This document shows, in pieces, positions 42,740-55,399 of a DNA stretch of 64,000 nucleotides. Positions within the stretch are counted from its first letter, which is position 1; each line of letters opens with the position of its first letter. Under the pieces are notes generated by a model, which made no database searches, was not told where the DNA came from, and worked only from the letters and a program-made list of their open reading frames with translations. This DNA comes from Atriophallophorus winterbourni. Lineage: Eukaryota; Platyhelminthes; Trematoda; Plagiorchiida; Microphallidae. Both the position numbers and the translations under genes were made by a program. The DNA lies in the NCBI GenBank assembly GCA_013407085.1, contig JACCGJ010012616.1:1-64000 (forward strand). The letters are read 5' to 3'.

Positions 42740-43190
42740 AGTTAGGAATATGCTTGTGGTATATAATGTATAACAGGTTTACTCTGACTCTAAAATTCGC
42801 CCTCCTTCATAAAATACATCAAAATAAATTCAGTTAAGATGTAACGTCGATGGTATCGGATCACCAGCGCAGTAGTTAGCTAGCTATTTAACTTATTTGT
42901 TAGAACATTTATTCAGCAATACAGCCTCGTTCTCCAAGAACGCATATGACTTGGCAGAACTCCCAAACTCGGTAAGACTTAATGACAATGAAAATAAGGT
43001 TAGCTTTGACATGAGTGCTTTCTTCACCAACGTCGATACAACAAGTTCGAAACAACTAACTTGATTCTGAGGCTAATTTTTCAGATTGCGCAATAAATGA
43101 GCGTCTTGCTAATTACCAAAAGTTGTGTAGGTCGGCCTAAGCATGAACCACTTCGTATTTATTGAGCAATTATATAGATAAAAAAGGTAT
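42740..43190 (+). pseudogene. PLE reverse transcriptase fragment 4 in the array
   Basis: Near copy of fragment 3: TTAGAACATTTATTCAGCAATA, AGAACGCATATGACTTGGCA, TTTGACATGAGTGCTTTCTT (motif A). It ends in the (AT)n run at 43196. A short deletion near 43063 breaks the frame after motif A. Confidence 0.75.
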
Positions 43191-43192
43191 TG

Positions 43193-43237
<45 letters not shown>

Positions 43238-43379
43238 GGTGGTGGATCTAAAATACACAGCTTTAGAAACAGAATGCTCGTGCCTCGAAAAATGGTTAGA
43301 GTAAAACAAATTGCGTGGGGGCTAATCAACCACCGCTTTATTTGTCTGGTTAGATGAATAACATCCGCTTCTTAGGTTT

Positions 43380-43470
43380 AAACATGGACGTTAACAAATA
43401 AGTGTGACGAAAATGATTTTCATAATGCAATTTTAAAGAGATACGCGAAGTGAACGAGTTTCCATTGATC
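43380..43470. repeat. Dispersed repeat D2, short third copy
   Basis: AACATGGACGTTAACAAATA, then GTGTGACGAAAATGATTTTC and AAGAGATACGCGAAGTGAAC match 35863-35935. Confidence 0.6.
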
Positions 43471-43544
43471 TGTAGCACTTGTATATATATGTATGTATAC
43501 AATTTTAATGGACTAATCAACAGTGTAATTTTTGCGAAATTCTC

Positions 43545-43862
43545 CAAGTGCCATTCACTAAAAATATATCGTGATAATGTGGTCTGTTTTGGAAGGAATT
43601 TCGTTATTGCTTCCCATTATATACTGAGAATTCCTATTTTATCTGCTTTCCATCAGTTTGTCCCAAATTCATATATGTGGTTGGTTTATCTTTGCACTGT
43701 AAACAAAATGTCATTATATATAACATCGTCAATCTTATGAATGGCAAAACGTCGATGCTTGAAAAGCACTGGTTACTAAAAATCAATTAGAGATTGTTTC
43801 ACAAATGTTCTTTTTCACGTATTAACATACTCATATTCATTGCCTCCTTCTAATAGGGACAG
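43545..43862 (+). repeat. Diverged partial unit before the 3.4 kb array
   Basis: Aligns at moderate identity with the end part of the full unit (46690-47012): GTGATAATGTGGTCTG, TTATATACTGAGAATT, CTGTAAACAAAAT, ATAACATCGT, TTACTAAAAATCAA.TAGAGATTG, AGGGACAGTTTGAT. The offset is 3,151 bp, shorter than the 3,408-bp period of the full units. Confidence 0.75.
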
Positions 43863-44741
43863 TTTGATCAGAAAACGCTCATACATCCCATTTACTTCAT
43901 TTGCTTCATTTCTCAGTTAAATTTTAGTAAATTATTGTGAGCATAACAGTGGTATTGTGTACAAGTTCAAATTTAAAACATTTTGAATTTATTGTTTCAG
44001 AGATTAAAATTGATAAAGCAATCTTTATATGTGTACATTCAACCATTTTGTCTGTTTTGTTTTTCTTTAAATAGACACTCTACGTTGTTTCCAAATGACT
44101 GAATCAGTTTTAAACCATGTTTAAATAATGAGTTAAATCAGATCAAAAAATTAAAGCATGCTGTTAATAACCGTGTCCTAAACCGTAATTCGATATTTAA
44201 AAATTTGATAAATGTGCTCTAAGTATATTGACCGAAATGCTAATCAATACATGCATGAAATATATGAAGGTTAAAGGAGTAAAACTTAGGTTATATAAAA
44301 ATAACATTCGAGAGCACAATTTATCGGGTATCTTAGCAATTCAGTAAAACAGACGTTATCAAGGTACCGTGAACATATATACTGCATCAGAAAAGATTTT
44401 TCTCAAACAATCAAAAACACGCTGCGGTAATTTAGTTGGACTAGAACCATCCTGTATCTTGCTCTCTCTATCTATATATAAAACGTTTTATTTCCTTATT
44501 TGGATTGTTTATGAATTTTACACATGACATTTCTGAGACTATAATTAATAAAGACCTGAAAGACCTGAGATTGCTTCACAAATTTTCATTTTCTCCATTT
44601 TTCAAAAACAGATATTATATCATCGCAGTTTCACAATTCACAAGGTAGTGGAAAACAAACTTCTTTGCAACCCATTTGATGCGACACTAGTGATCCATTC
44701 AGCAGGCTGTACAAACATTGGTGTGCTGTGCATTACCTAGA

Positions 44742-44788
<47 letters not shown>

Positions 44789-46963
44789 CTTGATATTTAG
44801 AGTTGTTTTCGTCAGTGTCAATTTGGTTCATGTATTCATGCATTGTAAATATTACATTGTAAATCTTTTTGGAAAGTTAAATATTGAGGGATATAGATTT
44901 TCAGCACCAAAGAGTTCACGCATGTAGTTGCTGTAGTAATGGTATTCAACTGTAGTTGATGAGCATATGTTATATTCCATCATCACCATGGCTTTGTTTC
45001 ACGACAAGATCGATTGATTGTCGGATATATGCATGAGTTTTGGTGGTATCTAGGTAAACAATTAAGGATATGTGCTCTTACTCTTCATTTGCATGCGTAA
45101 AAATCTGGTGTCCGTCGTATATAAAATTTGACAGCTCGACACATGTTATATTCAATTGATATTATTCGTCAATCGGACTACCCCATAAACGCTCAACGAG
45201 AGCTGTTTTAACTTCATTTATTCCATTTGACATACTTTAAAAAGTTTATATATGCTCATGATTTCATTTACCAGTGTATCGGTTTATCAACCCTATTATA
45301 TGATTGCAATGTCATCCCATCACAAGATATTTTAGTTATTGAACGCTTTATTAACACAGACGGAATTCGCTCATGTTTATGCTGTTTGAATTTATATTCG
45401 GGTGGTTCTATTACAACGTGCAACTAGATCGCTGTAAAGCTGCAACCGTTTTGCTTTCTGTACTACATTTCTAGGCTATCTCTGTTAGAAGATCGTTTTT
45501 AATTGAACACAACGATTTTAGAACGACTGCGCTCGTTCTATTACGTTTCACAAATTACCGTCAAAAATACAACGAGTTTTACAAATATTTGCGATGCTAT
45601 AGATAATCTTGTTGATTTTCACCCAATAATCATTCAATAGGATGTTTAAATGAGCTATATTCTAGCCGTTATGATATGGTGTGTTTCCATTTCTTATTAG
45701 TCGGAAACGCTGATAATTTAATCAAATACACCACTAAACACTAAAACTGTTTGTTGAAACAATTGCCTGTGTGTGCTTCCTCAAAATGCTGTCTGAAAAC
45801 CTTAACTTATCAGATATATTCACCTAAGCGTGATAGGATTGGTTATGGAGATTCATTTCTATTCAATCATGAAAGTATATCCTAGAATGAAATTTCTTTT
45901 ATGTCACAATGTGTGAGATGAATTTTGTTTACGTTGGAATATTTCGATCAACATACCGATTTCCTGCTTAGCGTTTCCTGGAAATGAGTTGAGAGAATGT
46001 AATTTTTTATCGCTTCAGCACCGCTGACCATCAAAATCAATTATGCAAGTTCTATGGTCAGAAAATTTAAATAATTCCCGGATAATTTTCAATTAAGGTC
46101 ATAGAATCAGTTGCACTGCAAATGGTCTTTAAAATCCGAAAGTTAAATATTAAAGTATAAAAATGGTTTTGTTTAAAAGAAATAATTTAATTTCATATTT
46201 AAATTTCAATTTTGATTTAAGTGTAAATAATAGTGTACATTCTATTTGTTTTAATGTGCAATACTCATTGTGCTTTTACTTTTTTTGAATCTGGTAAGTC
46301 AGACAAGAATGGCATCATTCAATTTTTCTGTGCGGGTTGCAAATGCTTTTTTCTGATGAACCGTATACATTTCGCGGAAAAGAATTAGTCGAGTGATGAT
46401 CAGTAAGTAATAATTCTTTGAGTTTATGTTTCCAGTTTCCATTTATTATAAGGAATTGTGAAAACATAGTTCGAAATATTTCCTGCTAATGCTTCTGAGA
46501 TCGTGCCTACGTTTATACAGCTAGATGAAGAAAATGCCACATATAAAATGAAGGTTCTGTTTACGCTCTCTATACTTAACACTTGAGCATAGCATTTAAC
46601 AATAGTATTCTCGATCTGTGGATGCCAATCACATCGTCATTTAGACAATGCCGCCAAGAGTACGATATTTGCAAATCGCGGTAAATGTTGAGTCAAAAAC
46701 GATTGTGATTATGTGGTCTACTTAGGATTGGAATTTCAGAATTGCCTTTTATTATATACTGAGAATTTGATTTCACAAGCTTACCAGGAGTTTTTGCCAT
46801 ATCTGTATATGTGTCATCAACTGTAAACAAAATTCAATTATACATAACATCGTACCTTACGTGAACTGAAAAATGTCGTTTCTTAAAAATACAGGTTACT
46901 AAAAATCAAATAGAGATTGCTTCACAAAAGCTCATTTTAACGCATTCACACCACACACATGTA

Positions 46964-47013
46964 GACACACCACGACAGTTTTCGTGCTCATTGCCATCGT
47001 GTGTTAGGGACAG
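46964..47013 (-). ncRNA. Decayed hammerhead-like relic in the 3.4 kb unit
   Basis: On the minus strand CACGATG, GCAATGAGCAC, GAAAACTGTC and GTGGTGTG align with the intact motif about 200 bases away. The CTGATGA box is degraded, but GAAA and the C of the cleavage site remain. It repeats at +3408 and +6817. Confidence 0.45.
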
Positions 47014-47167
47014 TTTGATAAGAAACAGTTGATACATTTCATTTGCTTCATTTCTCAGATATATTATAGCAAAATATTATAGTATATGATCTCGGGACAG
47101 TCAATGGTAATGTGTATATTTTCTAAATTCTACCAGTTCGAAACAAAATATTCATTTGCATGCTTTT

Positions 47168-47226
47168 CCGTCACACACCACACGACCGGTTTCGTGCTGT
47201 TTGCACTCATCAGGTAGGACAGCGTT
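47168..47226 (-). ncRNA. Hammerhead ribozyme motif, unit copy 1
   Basis: Minus strand: stem I 5' strand (CGCTGTCCTAC), CTGATGA (47213-47207), stem II GTGC-AAACA-GCAC (4 perfect pairs), GAAA, stem III ACC/GGT as a palindrome (ACCGGT), and C at 47184 as the cleavage nucleotide, then GTGTGGTGTG. All invariant positions of the core are met. A loopless palindromic stem III is usual in PLE and satellite type I hammerheads, which act mainly as dimers. Stem I pairs as C-G, A-U, U-G, a mismatch, then C-G, U-G, G-U. Predicted cleavage lies between 47184 and 47183. Confidence 0.8.
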
Positions 47227-47270
47227 TTCCAACAGTGACATACATGCGCTCCTTGTCTACCAGTTCGAAT

Positions 47271-48149
47271 TTTGATCAGAAAACGCTCATACATCCCATT
47301 TACTTCATTTGCTTCATTTCTCAGTTAAATTTTAGTAAATTATTGTGAGCATAACAGTGGTATTGTGTACAAGTTCAAATTTAAAACATTTTGAATTTAT
47401 TGTTTCAGAGATTAAAATTGATAAAGCAATCTTTATATGTGTACATTCAACCATTTTGTCTGTTTTGTTTTTCTTTAAATAGACACTCTACGTTGTTTCC
47501 AAATGACTGAATCAGTTTTAAACCATGTTTAAATAATGAGTTAAATCAGATCAAAAAATTAAAGCATGCTGTTAATAACCGTGTCCTAAACCGTAATTCG
47601 ATATTTAAAAATTTGATAAATGTGCTCTAAGTATATTGACCGAAATGCTAATCAATACATGCATGAAATATATGAAGGTTAAAGGAGTAAAACTTAGGTT
47701 ATATAAAAATAACATTCGAGAGCACAATTTATCGGGTATCTTAGCAATTCAGTAAAACAGACGTTATCAAGGTACCGTGAACATATATACTGCATCAGAA
47801 AAGATTTTTCTCAAACAATCAAAAACACGCTGCGGTAATTTAGTTGGACTAGAACCATCCTGTATCTTGCTCTCTCTATCTATATATAAAACGTTTTATT
47901 TCCTTATTTGGATTGTTTATGAATTTTACACATGACATTTCTGAGACTATAATTAATAAAGACCTGAAAGACCTGAGATTGCTTCACAAATTTTCATTTT
48001 CTCCATTTTTCAAAAACAGATATTATATCATCGCAGTTTCACAATTCACAAGGTAGTGGAAAACAAACTTCTTTGCAACCCATTTGATGCGACACTAGTG
48101 ATCCATTCAGCAGGCTGTACAAACATTGGTGTGCTGTGCATTACCTAGA

Positions 48150-48196
<47 letters not shown>

Positions 48197-50678
48197 CTTG
48201 ATATTTAGAGTTGTTTTCGTCAGTGTCAATTTGGTTCATGTATTCATGCATTGTAAATATTACATTGTAAATCTTTTTGGAAAGTTAAATATTGAGGGAT
48301 ATAGATTTTCAGCACCAAAGAGTTCACGCATGTAGTTGCTGTAGTAATGGTATTCAACTGTAGTTGATGAGCATATGTTATATTCCATCATCACCATGGC
48401 TTTGTTTCACGACAAGATCGATTGATTGTCGGATATATGCATGAGTTTTGGTGGTATCTAGGTAAACAATTAAGGATATGTGCTCTTACTCTTCATTTGC
48501 ATGCGTAAAAATCTGGTGTCCGTCGTATATAAAATTTGACAGCTCGACACATGTTATATTCAATTGATATTATTCGTCAATCGGACTACCCCATAAACGC
48601 TCAACGAGAGCTGTTTTAACTTCATTTATTCCATTTGACATACTTTAAAAAGTTTATATATGCTCATGATTTCATTTACCAGTGTATCGGTTTATCAACC
48701 CTATTATATGATTGCAATGTCATCCCATCACAAGATATTTTAGTTATTGAACGCTTTATTAACACAGACGGAATTCGCTCATGTTTATGCTGTTTGAATT
48801 TATATTCGGGTGGTTCTATTACAACGTGCAACTAGATCGCTGTAAAGCTGCAACCGTTTTGCTTTCTGTACTACATTTCTAGGCTATCTCTGTTAGAAGA
48901 TCGTTTTTAATTGAACACAACGATTTTAGAACGACTGCGCTCGTTCTATTACGTTTCACAAATTACCGTCAAAAATACAACGAGTTTTACAAATATTTGC
49001 GATGCTATAGATAATCTTGTTGATTTTCACCCAATAATCATTCAATAGGATGTTTAAATGAGCTATATTCTAGCCGTTATGATATGGTGTGTTTCCATTT
49101 CTTATTAGTCGGAAACGCTGATAATTTAATCAAATACACCACTAAACACTAAAACTGTTTGTTGAAACAATTGCCTGTGTGTGCTTCCTCAAAATGCTGT
49201 CTGAAAACCTTAACTTATCAGATATATTCACCTAAGCGTGATAGGATTGGTTATGGAGATTCATTTCTATTCAATCATGAAAGTATATCCTAGAATGAAA
49301 TTTCTTTTATGTCACAATGTGTGAGATGAATTTTGTTTACGTTGGAATATTTCGATCAACATACCGATTTCCTGCTTAGCGTTTCCTGGAAATGAGTTGA
49401 GAGAATGTAATTTTTTATCGCTTCAGCACCGCTGACCATCAAAATCAATTATGCAAGTTCTATGGTCAGAAAATTTAAATAATTCCCGGATAATTTTCAA
49501 TTAAGGTCATAGAATCAGTTGCACTGCAAATGGTCTTTAAAATCCGAAAGTTAAATATTAAAGTATAAAAATGGTTTTGTTTAAAAGAAATAATTTAATT
49601 TCATATTTAAATTTCAATTTTGATTTAAGTGTAAATAATAGTGTACATTCTATTTGTTTTAATGTGCAATACTCATTGTGCTTTTACTTTTTTTGAATCT
49701 GGTAAGTCAGACAAGAATGGCATCATTCAATTTTTCTGTGCGGGTTGCAAATGCTTTTTTCTGATGAACCGTATACATTTCGCGAAAAAGAATTAGCCGA
49801 GTGATGATCAGTAAGTAATAATTCTTTGAGTTTATGTTTCCAGTTTCCATTTATTATAAGGCATTGTGAACACATAGTTCGAAATATTTCCTGCTAATGC
49901 TTCTGAGATCGTGCCTACGTTTATACAGCTAGATGAAGAAAATGCCACATATAAAATGAAGGTTCTGTTTACGCTCTCTATACTTAACACTTGAGCATAG
50001 CATTTAACAATAGTATTCTCGATCTGTGGATGCCAATCACATCGTCATTTAGACAATGCCGCCAAGAGTACGATATTTGCAAATCGCGGTAAATGTTGAG
50101 TCAAAAACGATTGTGATTATGTGGTCTACTTAGGATTGGAATTTCAGAATTGCCTTTTATTATATACTGAGAATTTGATTTCACAAGCTTACCAGGAGTT
50201 TTTGCCATATCTGTATATGTGTCATCAACTGTAAACAAAATTCAATTATACATAACATCGTACCTTACGTGAACTGAAAAATGTCGTTTCTTAAAAATAC
50301 AGGTTACTAAAAATCAAATAGAGATTGCTTCACAAAAGCTCATTTTAACGCATTCACACCACACACATGTAGACACACCACGACAGTTTTCGTGCTCATT
50401 GCCATCGTGTGTTAGGGACAGTTTGATAAGAAACAGTTGATACATTTCATTTGCTTCATTTCTCAGATATATTATAGCAAAATATTATAGTATATGATCT
50501 CGGGACAGTCAATGGTAATGTGTATATTTTCTAAATTCTACCAGTTCGAAACAAAATATTCATTTGCATGCTTTTCCGTCACACACCACACGACCGGTTT
50601 CGTGCTGTTTGCACTCATCAGGTAGGACAGCGTTTTCCAACAGTGACATACATGCGCTCCTTGTCTACCAGTTCGAAT
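47271..50678 (+). repeat. 3,408-bp tandem unit, copy 2
   Basis: Differs from copy 1 at only a few positions that I noticed, for example CGCGAAAAAG with TAGCCGAG (49789-49801) and GGCATTGTGAACAC (49860-49873). Same order of landmarks. Confidence 0.95.
50576..50634 (-). ncRNA. Hammerhead ribozyme motif, unit copy 2
   Basis: Identical to the motif in copy 1, shifted by 3,408 bp: CTGATGA at 50621-50615, GAAA, ACCGGT, cleavage C at 50592. Confidence 0.8.
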
Positions 50679-51557
50679 TTTGATCAGAAAACGCTCATAC
50701 ATCCCATTTACTTCATTTGCTTCATTTCTCAGTTAAATTTTAGTAAATTATTGTGAGCATAACAGTGGTATTGTGTACAAGTTCAAATTTAAAACATTTT
50801 GAATTTATTGTTTCAGAGATTAAAATTGATAAAGCAATCTTTATATGTGTACATTCAACCATTTTGTCTGTTTTGTTTTTCTTTAAATAGACACTCTACG
50901 TTGTTTCCAAATGACTGAATCAGTTTTAAACCATGTTTAAATAATGAGTTAAATCAGATCAAAAAATTAAAGCATGCTGTTAATAACCGTGTCCTAAACC
51001 GTAATTCGATATTTAAAAATTTGATAAATGTGCTCTAAGTATATTGACCGAAATGCTAATCAATACATGCATGAAATATATGAAGGTTAAAGGAGTAAAA
51101 CTTAGGTTATATAAAAATAACATTCGAGAGCACAATTTATCGGGTATCTTAGCAATTCAGTAAAACAGACGTTATCAAGGTACCGTGAACATATATACTG
51201 CATCAGAAAAGATTTTTCTCAAACAATCAAAAACACGCTGCGGTAATTTAGTTGGACTAGAACCATCCTGTATCTTGCTCTCTCTATCTATATATAAAAC
51301 GTTTTATTTCCTTATTTGGATTGTTTATGAATTTTACACATGACATTTCTGAGACTATAATTAATAAAGACCTGAAAGACCTGAGATTGCTTCACAAATT
51401 TTCATTTTCTCCATTTTTCAAAAACAGATATTATATCATCGCAGTTTCACAATTCACAAGGTAGTGGAAAACAAACTTCTTTGCAACCCATTTGATGCGA
51501 CACTAGTGATCCATTCAGCAGGCTGTACAAACATTGGTGTGCTGTGCATTACCTAGA

Positions 51558-51604
<47 letters not shown>

Positions 51605-54087
51605 CTTGATATTTAGAGTTGTTTTCGTCAGTGTCAATTTGGTTCATGTATTCATGCATTGTAAATATTACATTGTAAATCTTTTTGGAAAGTTAAATAT
51701 TGAGGGATATAGATTTTCAGCACCAAAGAGTTCACGCATGTAGTTGCTGTAGTAATGGTATTCAACTGTAGTTGATGAGCATATGTTATATTCCATCATC
51801 ACCATGGCTTTGTTTCACGACAAGATCGATTGATTGTCGGATATATGCATGAGTTTTGGTGGTATCTAGGTAAACAATTAAGGATATGTGCTCTTACTCT
51901 TCATTTGCATGCGTAAAAATCTGGTGTCCGTCGTATATAAAATTTGACAGCTCGACACATGTTATATTCAATTGATATTATTCGTCAATCGGACTACCCC
52001 ATAAACGCTCAACGAGAGCTGTTTTAACTTCATTTATTCCATTTGACATACTTTAAAAAGTTTATATATGCTCATGATTTCATTTACCAGTGTATCGGTT
52101 TATCAACCCTATTATATGATTGCAATGTCATCCCATCACAAGATATTTTAGTTATTGAACGCTTTATTAACACAGACGGAATTCGCTCATGTTTATGCTG
52201 TTTGAATTTATATTCGGGTGGTTCTATTACAACGTGCAACTAGATCGCTGTAAAGCTGCAACCGTTTTGCTTTCTGTACTACATTTCTAGGCTATCTCTG
52301 TTAGAAGATCGTTTTTAATTGAACACAACGATTTTAGAACGACTGCGCTCGTTCTATTACGTTTCACAAATTACCGTCAAAAATACAACGAGTTTTACAA
52401 ATATTTGCGATGCTATAGATAATCTTGTTGATTTTCACCCAATAATCATTCAATAGGATGTTTAAATGAGCTATATTCTAGCCGTTATGATATGGTGTGT
52501 TTCCATTTCTTATTAGTCGGAAACGCTGATAATTTAATCAAATACACCACTAAACACTAAAACTGTTTGTTGAAACAATTGCCTGTGTGTGCTTCCTCAA
52601 AATGCTGTCTGAAAACCTTAACTTATCAGATATATTCACCTAAGCGTGATAGGATTGGTTATGGAGATTCATTTCTATTCAATCATGAAAGTATATCCTA
52701 GAATGAAATTTCTTTTATGTCACAATGTGTGAGATGAATTTTGTTTACGTTGGAATATTTCGATCAACATACCGATTTCCTGCTTAGCGTTTCCTGGAAA
52801 TGAGTTGAGAGAATGTAATTTTTTATCGCTTCAGCACCGCTGACCATCAAAATCAATTATGCAAGTTCTATGGTCAGAAAATTTAAATAATTCCCGGATA
52901 ATTTTCAATTAAGGTCATAGAATCAGTTGCACTGCAAATGGTCTTTAAAATCCGAAAGTTAAATATTAAAGTATAAAAATGGTTTTGTTTAAAAGAAATA
53001 ATTTAATTTCATATTTAAATTTCAATTTTGATTTAAGTGTAAATAATAGTGTACATTCTATTTGTTTTAATGTGCAATACTCATTGTGCTTTTACTTTTT
53101 TTGAATCTGGTAAGTCAGACAAGAATGGCATCATTCGATTTTTCTGTGCGGGTTGCAAATGCTTTTTTCTGATGAACCGTATACATTTCGCGGAAAAGAA
53201 TTAGTCGAGTGATGATTAGTTAGGTAATAATTCTTTGAGTTTATGTTTCCAGTTTCCATTTATTATAAGGAATTGTGAAAACATAGTTCGAAATATTTCC
53301 TGCTAATGCTTCTGAGATCGTGCCTACGTTTATACAGCTAGATGAAGAAAATGCCACATATAAAATGAAGGTTCTGTTTACGCTCTCTATACTTAACACT
53401 TGAGCATAGCATTTAACAATAGTATTCTCGATCTGTGGATGCCAATCACATCGTCATTTAGACAATGCCGCCAAGAGTACGATATTTGCAAATCGCGGTA
53501 AAAGTTGAGTCAAAAACGATTGTGATTATGTGGTCTACTTAGGATTGGAATTTCAGAATTGCCTTTTATTATATACTGAGAATTTGATTTCACAAGCTTA
53601 CCAGGAGTTTTTGCCATATCTGTATATGTGTCATCAACTGTAAACAAAATTCAATTATACATAACATCGTACCTTACGTGAACTGAAAAATGTCGTTTCT
53701 TAAAAATACAGGTTACTAAAAATCAAATAGAGATTGCTTCACAAAAGCTCATTTTAACGCATTCACACCACACACATGTAGACACACCACGACAGTTTTC
53801 GTGCTCATTGCCATCGTGTGTTAGGGACAGTTTGATAAGAAACAGTTGATACATTTCATTTGCTTCATTTCTCAGATATATTATAGCAAAATATTATAGT
53901 ATATGATCTCGGGACAGTCAATGGTAATGTGTATATTTTCTAAATTCTACCAGTTCGAAACAAAATATTCATTTGCATGCTTTTCCGTCACACACCACAC
54001 GACCGGTTTCGTGCTGTTTGCACTCATCAGGTAGGACAGCGTTTTCCAACAGTGACATACATGCGCTCCTTGTCTACCAGTTCGAAT
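50679..54087 (+). repeat. 3.4 kb tandem unit, copy 3
   Basis: One base longer than the others because of changes at about 53214-53224 (GATGATTAGTTAGGTAAT versus GATGATCAGTAAGTAAT). It ends at CAGTTCGAATTTT, after which unrelated sequence starts (GTTGTTTTGG), so the array ends exactly at the unit boundary. Confidence 0.95.
53985..54043 (-). ncRNA. Hammerhead ribozyme motif, unit copy 3
   Basis: Same motif; CTGATGA at 54030-54024. Unchanged core in all three units. Confidence 0.8.
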
Positions 54088-54415
54088 TTTGTTGTTTTGG
54101 AGATTAGAAATGAGATATAAATTATTATTTGTAAATAATTACCAGAACTTCTTGACCCGTAAACAAGATGTGCTAACATTTGATTTGAATATTTTTTTAT
54201 AAATAAATTTATGTAAAATTGCGAAATGTCTCTCATTTGAACAATGCGCGAAGTTTCAAGTTTTCTCATTAATATATGCAGCCGAACTGGAAAAAAATTT
54301 TGTGATTGATCAAACGACTTACCTAAAGAAACTGTTGCTGTGCCCTAGCAGTAAAATGTGGTAAAAGATCTTTTGAGTATTCTTATGAAAAACAAATGAT
54401 TAAATGATTATATAT

Positions 54416-54447
<32 letters not shown>

Positions 54448-55380
54448 ATATATATATACATTTCGAAATGTTTTAATTTGAACCTAATTAAGATAATCTT
54501 ATTAGAAAGCCAGCATTTGTATCAAAATAAGCGGAAGCATAGTACGTTTCACTTGATAATTTGTGTTTTAGTTGTAATATGCCTGTTGGATATAATAAAT
54601 ACATTGAAAGATTTAACTAGTGTGTAAATCACGTCAACTCAAAATATACAAATATATATATATATCGATTATGAAATTTCGAATTTTTCAAACAAAAACA
54701 TGCTGATCCAGATCTATCTGTTCCCACCTAAATAGTGCAAACAGAAAGCAACCGGTCACGGTGCGTGAGCGTGATAGGAAAGCAGTCAAATGAGTTTTTT
54801 ATAATAGAAATTCGTTGCAAATTTGCGTCAGATAGTGCGATGGTTCCTTAGATGAATTTGCTTGATATCAACGTGTCATAATTACATTTCTAGCTGAAGA
54901 AACGCAAAAACTTACTTGTTCGCAATAAACCTTGAATTTAACTGAAAGCATTTCCAATTATAAATGTAGGTAGCCTTTCTCTGTTTTCTCTTGTTACAAG
55001 CATGAAAAGATTAATATATGTAATCCTTAACCGTTTAATACCATAATGCCCAACTATTGCTGTTAATACTAACACCAATGAATTTGTGAAAAACATATTT
55101 TTCATGTAACTATCCAACGGGGGGGAGGGGTGAATTTATATGTTGCAAATAAAGACAACATCAAACATTTCTTTAAATACGCCTGAAATACTACAACATG
55201 TAGTTAACTCGCCGTAAGATCCAGTAATTTTGGCGAGTGACAGAACAGGTTAAAAATCAAATTACTAATGGTTAATACCTATCAGACGTTTGAATTGAAT
55301 GCTTACTGAGAAGTTTGAGGTTCGTTCGTGAGTGAGGCAAGAATGTATCATCTCACCGATATACTTCTCCCTAACAATAG
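54088..55380. other. Unassigned AT-rich stretch
   Basis: Includes compound (TA)n at 54410-54460 and a short one at 54652-54665. No domain recognised. A minus-strand open frame at 54027-54269 straddles the end of the satellite and is a chance frame. Confidence 0.4.
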
Positions 55381-55399
55381 ACTGGATTATGAGACAGGT

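Larger units (their letters stand above)
29401..43190 (+). repeat. Degenerate array of about 0.9 kb units with PLE fragments
   Basis: Unit starts are recognisable by a GTTTCGACGTGACCTG-like phrase followed by AATCATGATTG: about 29401, 30316, 31739, 34226, 36620, 37592, 38471, 39957, 40866 and 41756. Neighbouring starts are about 890-915 bp apart where nothing intervenes. Each unit shares internal landmarks (GATAACCCAC, GTTGGTGTGTGAATATTGTAA, GCGACGTGATTATGTGCATAAA, CAACCGTAGCAACAGCGTAT). PLE RT fragments interrupt the array four times. I infer that the unit is a PLE terminal repeat or a PLE-derived satellite. Confidence 0.7.
43863..47270 (+). repeat. 3,408-bp tandem unit, copy 1
   Basis: First of three almost identical units. 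The joint word AATTTTGATCAG / AGTTTGATCAG gives the 3,408-bp spacing. Contents in order: A+T-rich sequence, a (TA)n run (44746-44783), further unique sequence, a decayed hammerhead-like stretch (46964-47013) and the canonical minus-strand hammerhead (47168-47226). No open frame over about 66 codons, no RT or other domain. Confidence 0.95.

Noticed and set aside
37500..43200. Regular repeats that might be taken for a CRISPR array
   Set aside because: The unit is about 0.9 kb with no short repeat/spacer alternation and no cas genes, and the DNA is eukaryotic.
46330..46400. Plus-strand CTGATGAACCG...CGCGGAAAAG...TAGTC in each 3.4 kb unit
   Set aside because: It has CTGATGA and GAAA, but the closing pair of stem II would be A-G and no stem III fits. 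Also, copy 2 changes the CGCGG part.
47160..50756. 62-codon frames at 47160 and 50568, and the minus frame at 54027-54269
   Set aside because: They overlap the ribozyme and the unit joints and have no domain. Chance frames.
45227..52243. The same 66-codon open frame three times (45227, 48635, 52043)
   Set aside because: It is repeated only because the DNA is tandemly duplicated at 3,408 bp. No domain, and near-identical DNA gives no evidence of coding selection.
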